64,000 bases of DNA from Alphaproteobacteria bacterium (GTDB lineage: Bacteria > Pseudomonadota > Alphaproteobacteria > Rhodobacterales > Rhodobacteraceae): contig JAUIFH010000003.1 in assembly GCA_030429495.1 (NCBI GenBank), forward strand, positions 372,001 to 436,000, given 5' to 3'. The notes under the pieces are model-generated. The model searched no databases. It saw nothing but the letters and a program-made list of their open reading frames with translations, and was not told where the DNA came from. How positions within the stretch are numbered: the stretch's first letter is position 1; the number at the start of each line of letters is the position of its first letter. This document shows positions 62,243 through 64,000 of the stretch, in pieces. The position numbers and the translations under genes were made by a program.

Positions 62243-63064
62243 TCAGCGCTTTTGAAAAATCATCTCGACGGGCGCGATGCCGCCCGCCTTCACCGCTTCC
62301 ACCATGTTGGCGTATTTGACACCCGCGCCCTCGCCCATGATCAGGGGCAGCCCGACCGGCGGTGGGCCGGATTTCTCCGTTCGCGCCTTGAGTGCCGCGA
62401 AAAAGTCTGTCGCCGCCTCTCCCCGGTCGCGCCGTGCCGTCAGCATCAGCCCGGCCGCCTCGCCCGCTGCAACGTAGTCCTCGGGCGCGGCGAGGAAGGA
62501 TGTGTCGGGCCCGGATGCCCAGGGCACCGGAAAGACCGGGTCGGCTCCGAACCGCATGATGTCGTAGACGGCGAACCGGCCGCCGTGCGCCAGCACCCGG
62601 GCGGTTTCGCGGAACAACGCGGTCTTGTCGGCCAGATTCATGCCGACATGAAAGAGCGTCGCAAGATCGAAACTGCCATCGGCGAAGGGCATGTCGAGCG
62701 CGCTGCCCGTCACGAACCGGGCGCGAAGCCCCACCGCCCGGGTCAGACGCGCGGCGGTATCGACGAATTCGGGCGTCAGGTCGAGCCCCGTGACCTCACT
62801 GCCGTAGCGCGCCGCGATCAGTCGCGCAGTCCCGCCGATGCCCGCGCCGATATCGAGCACGCGCGTCTCCGGCCCGATGTCGATCTGGTCGAGAAGCGCG
62901 GCCGTGGCCGCGACGCCACCGACATGGAATTCGTCCACCCCCTTCAGGTGATCGGGCGTCAGATCGCCCGACGCGACACCGCTTGCCGCCAGCGCGGCCA
63001 TGATCCGGTCGTAAAGCCCGCCGGTGCCGTAATGCGCGACGACTCTGTCTTCGGTCTTTGTCAT
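62243..63064 (-). CDS. Class I SAM-dependent methyltransferase inserted between preT and preA
   Basis: A 273-residue methyltransferase. It begins MTKTEDRVVAHYGTGGLYDR; motif I is ETRVLDIGAGIGGTARLIAA, then VTGLDLTPEFVDTAARLTRA, FDLATLFHVGMNLAD and RVLAHGGRFAVYDI. It resembles sarcosine/dimethylglycine- and ubiquinone-type methyltransferases; the substrate is unknown. The gaps of 23 bp to preT and 21 bp to preA imply co-transcription with pyrimidine catabolism. Confidence 0.88.
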   Translation of the reverse strand: MTKTEDRVVAHYGTGGLYDRIMAALAASGVASGDLTPDHLKGVDEFHVGGVAATAALLDQIDIGPETRVLDIGAGIGGTARLIAARYGSEVTGLDLTPEFVDTAARLTRAVGLRARFVTGSALDMPFADGSFDLATLFHVGMNLADKTALFRETARVLAHGGRFAVYDIMRFGADPVFPVPWASGPDTSFLAAPEDYVAAGEAAGLMLTARRDRGEAATDFFAALKARTEKSGPPPVGLPLIMGEGAGVKYANMVEAVKAGGIAPVEMIFQKR

Positions 63065-63087
63065 GAACGGCCCTCCGTTCGGCTGGG

Positions 63088-64000
63088 TCAGGCGGTCAGC
63101 TGCGCATGGATGTCCTCGGCCGCGTCGCGCCCCTCGGCGACGGCGGTGACGGTCAGGTCCTCGCCGCCCGAGGCGCAATCGCCTGCCGCCCAGACACCGG
63201 GAACGCTTGTCCGCCCCGCGCCGGTGACCGCGATCTTGCCGCCTTCGGTCTTCAACCCGTCGGGTGCTCCGTCAAGTGTCTGGCCGATGGCCTTCATCAC
63301 CTGATCGGCTTTCAGGCGGAAGGTTTCGTCCTTCTGCTTCAGCCCGTCGGGTCTGTCCTCGGTATAGGCGAACTCGATCTCTTGCACCGCGCCGTTTCCA
63401 AGCACACGGACGGGGGCGGCGTGATGAACGATCCGCACACCGACCGAGGTCGCATGCTCCTGCTCATGGGCCGAGGCGCTCATCCGATCCTGCCCGCGAC
63501 GGTAGACGATAGTGACGTTCTCTGCCCCCAGCAGCTTCGACTGAACGGCGGCATCGACCGCTGTCATGCCGCCGCCGATGACGACGACATCGCGGCCGAT
63601 CGGCAGTTTCGCCCGGTCCGGCTGCTGGCGCAGTTCAGCAATGAAATCAACGGCGGAAAGCACGTTGTTCAGCTCCTCGCCATCGGCGCGCAGCGCGTTC
63701 ACCCCGGCAAGGCCGATCGCTAGCACGACGGCATCGTGATCCTTCTTCAGCCCATCGAGTGTCAGCCCAGAGCCAAGCGCCTTGCCGTTCTCCACGCTGA
63801 TGCCGCCGATCTTCAGAAGCCAGTCGACCTCGGCCTGCGCAAATCCACCCGGCGTTTTGTAGCTTGCGATGCCGTATTCGTTCAACCCGCCGGCCTTCGG
63901 CTTCGGGTCGTAGATCACGACGTCATGACCCTTCATCGCCAGCCTGTGCGCGGCGGACAGACCGGCCGGACCGGCACCGACAACCGCAACCGTCTTCCCG
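63088..64000 (-). CDS. preT: NAD-dependent dihydropyrimidine dehydrogenase subunit PreT (cut by window edge)
   Basis: The C-terminal roughly 300 residues are present. The first dinucleotide motif, VAVVGAGPAGLSAAHRLAMK, lies at the window edge. GGLNEYGIASYKTPGGFAQA, the second nucleotide site VVVIGGGMTAVDAAVQSKLL and the end VWAAGDCASGGEDLTVTAVA follow. It is a glutamate synthase small-subunit-like flavoprotein that passes NADH electrons to PreA. The N-terminal iron-sulfur part is outside the window. Confidence 0.93.
   Translation of the reverse strand, partial: GKTVAVVGAGPAGLSAAHRLAMKGHDVVIYDPKPKAGGLNEYGIASYKTPGGFAQAEVDWLLKIGGISVENGKALGSGLTLDGLKKDHDAVVLAIGLAGVNALRADGEELNNVLSAVDFIAELRQQPDRAKLPIGRDVVVIGGGMTAVDAAVQSKLLGAENVTIVYRRGQDRMSASAHEQEHATSVGVRIVHHAAPVRVLGNGAVQEIEFAYTEDRPDGLKQKDETFRLKADQVMKAIGQTLDGAPDGLKTEGGKIAVTGAGRTSVPGVWAAGDCASGGEDLTVTAVAEGRDAAEDIHAQLTA

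Noticed and set aside
1-64000. CRISPR array, rRNA operon or complete insertion sequence
   Set aside because: No regularly spaced repeats, rRNA-like stretches or transposase genes were seen on reading the window; the only integrase is a fragment.

Overview
The window is GC-rich and gene-dense. Its gene order and protein families point to an alphaproteobacterium of the Rhodobacteraceae: yajC-secD-secF-DUF498-ccmA-ccmB-ccmC, GapR (DUF2312), soxBDAG, a reductive pyrimidine pathway with RutR-like regulators, and a BigR/SqrR persulfide sensor. Most of it is ordinary chromosome; one small degraded island (34139-36861) is accessory.

Left third (1-30.1 kb): cytochrome c maturation (ccmC partial, ccmB, ccmA) and protein export (secF, secD, yajC) on the minus strand; serS and an FkbM methyltransferase on the plus strand; then der, bamB and a YfgM-like gene. 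An Atm1-type ABC exporter faces an ArsR regulator across a palindrome that contains both candidate ATGs. Next come a LysM protein, a LOG-family gene, sodB-metallophosphoesterase-rarD, a broken cytochrome c fused behind a small secreted protein, the sarcosine oxidase genes soxB, soxD, soxA and soxG, ccmI-ruvX-DUF1289, and an FkbM/GT2 pair.

Middle (30.1-50.7 kb): aroQ, an HpcH/HpaI aldolase, a TerC-like membrane protein and a BigR/SqrR-type sensor with the redox cysteine pair. After these lies an integrated element flanked by 45-bp repeats of the 3' part of tRNA-Thr(TGT). It carries a truncated integrase, an O-acyltransferase and other gene fragments. The tRNA, an orphan ferric-iron permease, gapR, a FadJ-like enzyme, a DksA-like protein, a YeeE pair with a DUF442 sulfurtransferase (the probable BigR targets, 9 kb away) and a stray FliM/FliN-like protein follow. 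The segment ends with a signalling cluster: an SLC5-histidine kinase, a small membrane protein, a lone receiver protein and an XRE/DUF2083 regulator that carries a kinase-like DHp domain including the phospho-acceptor-type histidine.

Right end (50.7-64 kb): a reductive pyrimidine catabolism locus. A THI5-like ABC transporter, dihydropyrimidinase, N-carbamoyl-beta-alanine amidohydrolase and PreA/PreT would take uracil or thymine to a beta-amino acid. Two RutR-like TetR genes, each beside a TGACC-type palindrome, probably control it. Embedded here are an AT-rich 108-aa gene of unknown function, two SAM methyltransferases and a cupin.

Four copies of a GC-hairpin repeat family lie between or beside genes. 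I saw no CRISPR array, rRNA or intact insertion sequence.
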